DNA from: Segatella copri
GTDB lineage: Bacteria > Bacteroidota > Bacteroidia > Bacteroidales > Bacteroidaceae
DNA length: 64,000 bases
Assembly: GCF_949820605.1 (NCBI RefSeq)
Contig: NZ_CATKVU010000006.1
Coordinates: 1,720,501 to 1,784,500, forward strand
Reading direction: 5' to 3'
The notes beneath the pieces were generated by a model that was given only the letters and a program-made list of their open reading frames with translations, made no database searches and was not told the origin of the DNA. The translations under genes and the position numbers were made by a program. Positions 63,954 to 64,000 of this stretch are shown one piece after another; position 1 is the first letter of the stretch; each line of letters opens with the position of its first letter.

Positions 63954-64000
63954 TTCTACAAAGCATCCGGCTCTTCCGGGGGAAGAAGATAGTTCGCTGG

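Overview
The window comes from a member of the Bacteroidales, most probably a Prevotella/Segatella (P. copri-like) gut bacterium. The evidence is Bacteroidetes promoters (-7 element TAnnTTTG, with TTG/TTTG about 20 bp upstream) ahead of many genes, a short primary sigma factor without region 1.1, a complex I operon with fused NuoCD and no NuoEFG, a DUF3078 outer-membrane protein, a gliding/T9SS-type C-terminal domain protein, and a Prevotella-like secreted-protein tail fragment at the right edge.

Positions 1-13,100 look like an integrated mobilizable island. It holds small plus-strand genes of unknown role, a HipBA toxin-antitoxin pair, two decayed small genes, a MobV relaxase with a possible oriT, an operon encoding a lipoprotein, an unknown protein and a membrane protein, a phosphoribosyltransferase-SLOG pair, a largely non-coding kilobase with one likely microprotein, and two small membrane proteins. 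A tyrosine recombinase sits at its right end next to ppdK.

Positions 13,100-42,500 are mostly chromosomal housekeeping: ppdK, rlmD, a porin, a DUF3078 protein, pyrG, yidC, a DUF1846 protein, an O-acetylhomoserine sulfhydrylase-type enzyme, an S9 peptidase, a POT peptide transporter, rpoD, an MFS transporter, envelope proteins and uvrA. A three-gene HipBST-type cassette (hipB-hipS-hipT), bracketed by near-identical palindromes, lies between yidC and the DUF1846 gene.

Positions 42,600-50,100 are an accessory region. A tightly packed minus-strand operon encodes an EcoRI-family adenine methyltransferase, a DUF262-HNH nuclease, a VanZ-like membrane protein and a SHOCT-domain membrane protein. A 1,367-bp IS256-family element with an 8-bp target duplication splits the VanZ-like gene. 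A long structured leader precedes the methyltransferase. Upstream lie gene fragments, microproteins and a decaying 22-bp tandem array.

Positions 50,100-64,000 return to the core: an AAA-ATPase/PD-(D/E)XK protein, a YitT-family protein, a DUF4250 protein and the eleven-subunit complex I operon nuoABCDHIJKLMN on the minus strand. The most interesting candidates for undescribed biology are the four-gene methyltransferase/nuclease/membrane operon with its attenuator-like leader, a pair of similar 34-residue membrane microproteins that each follow a membrane-protein gene, and the palindrome-bracketed HipBST cassette.
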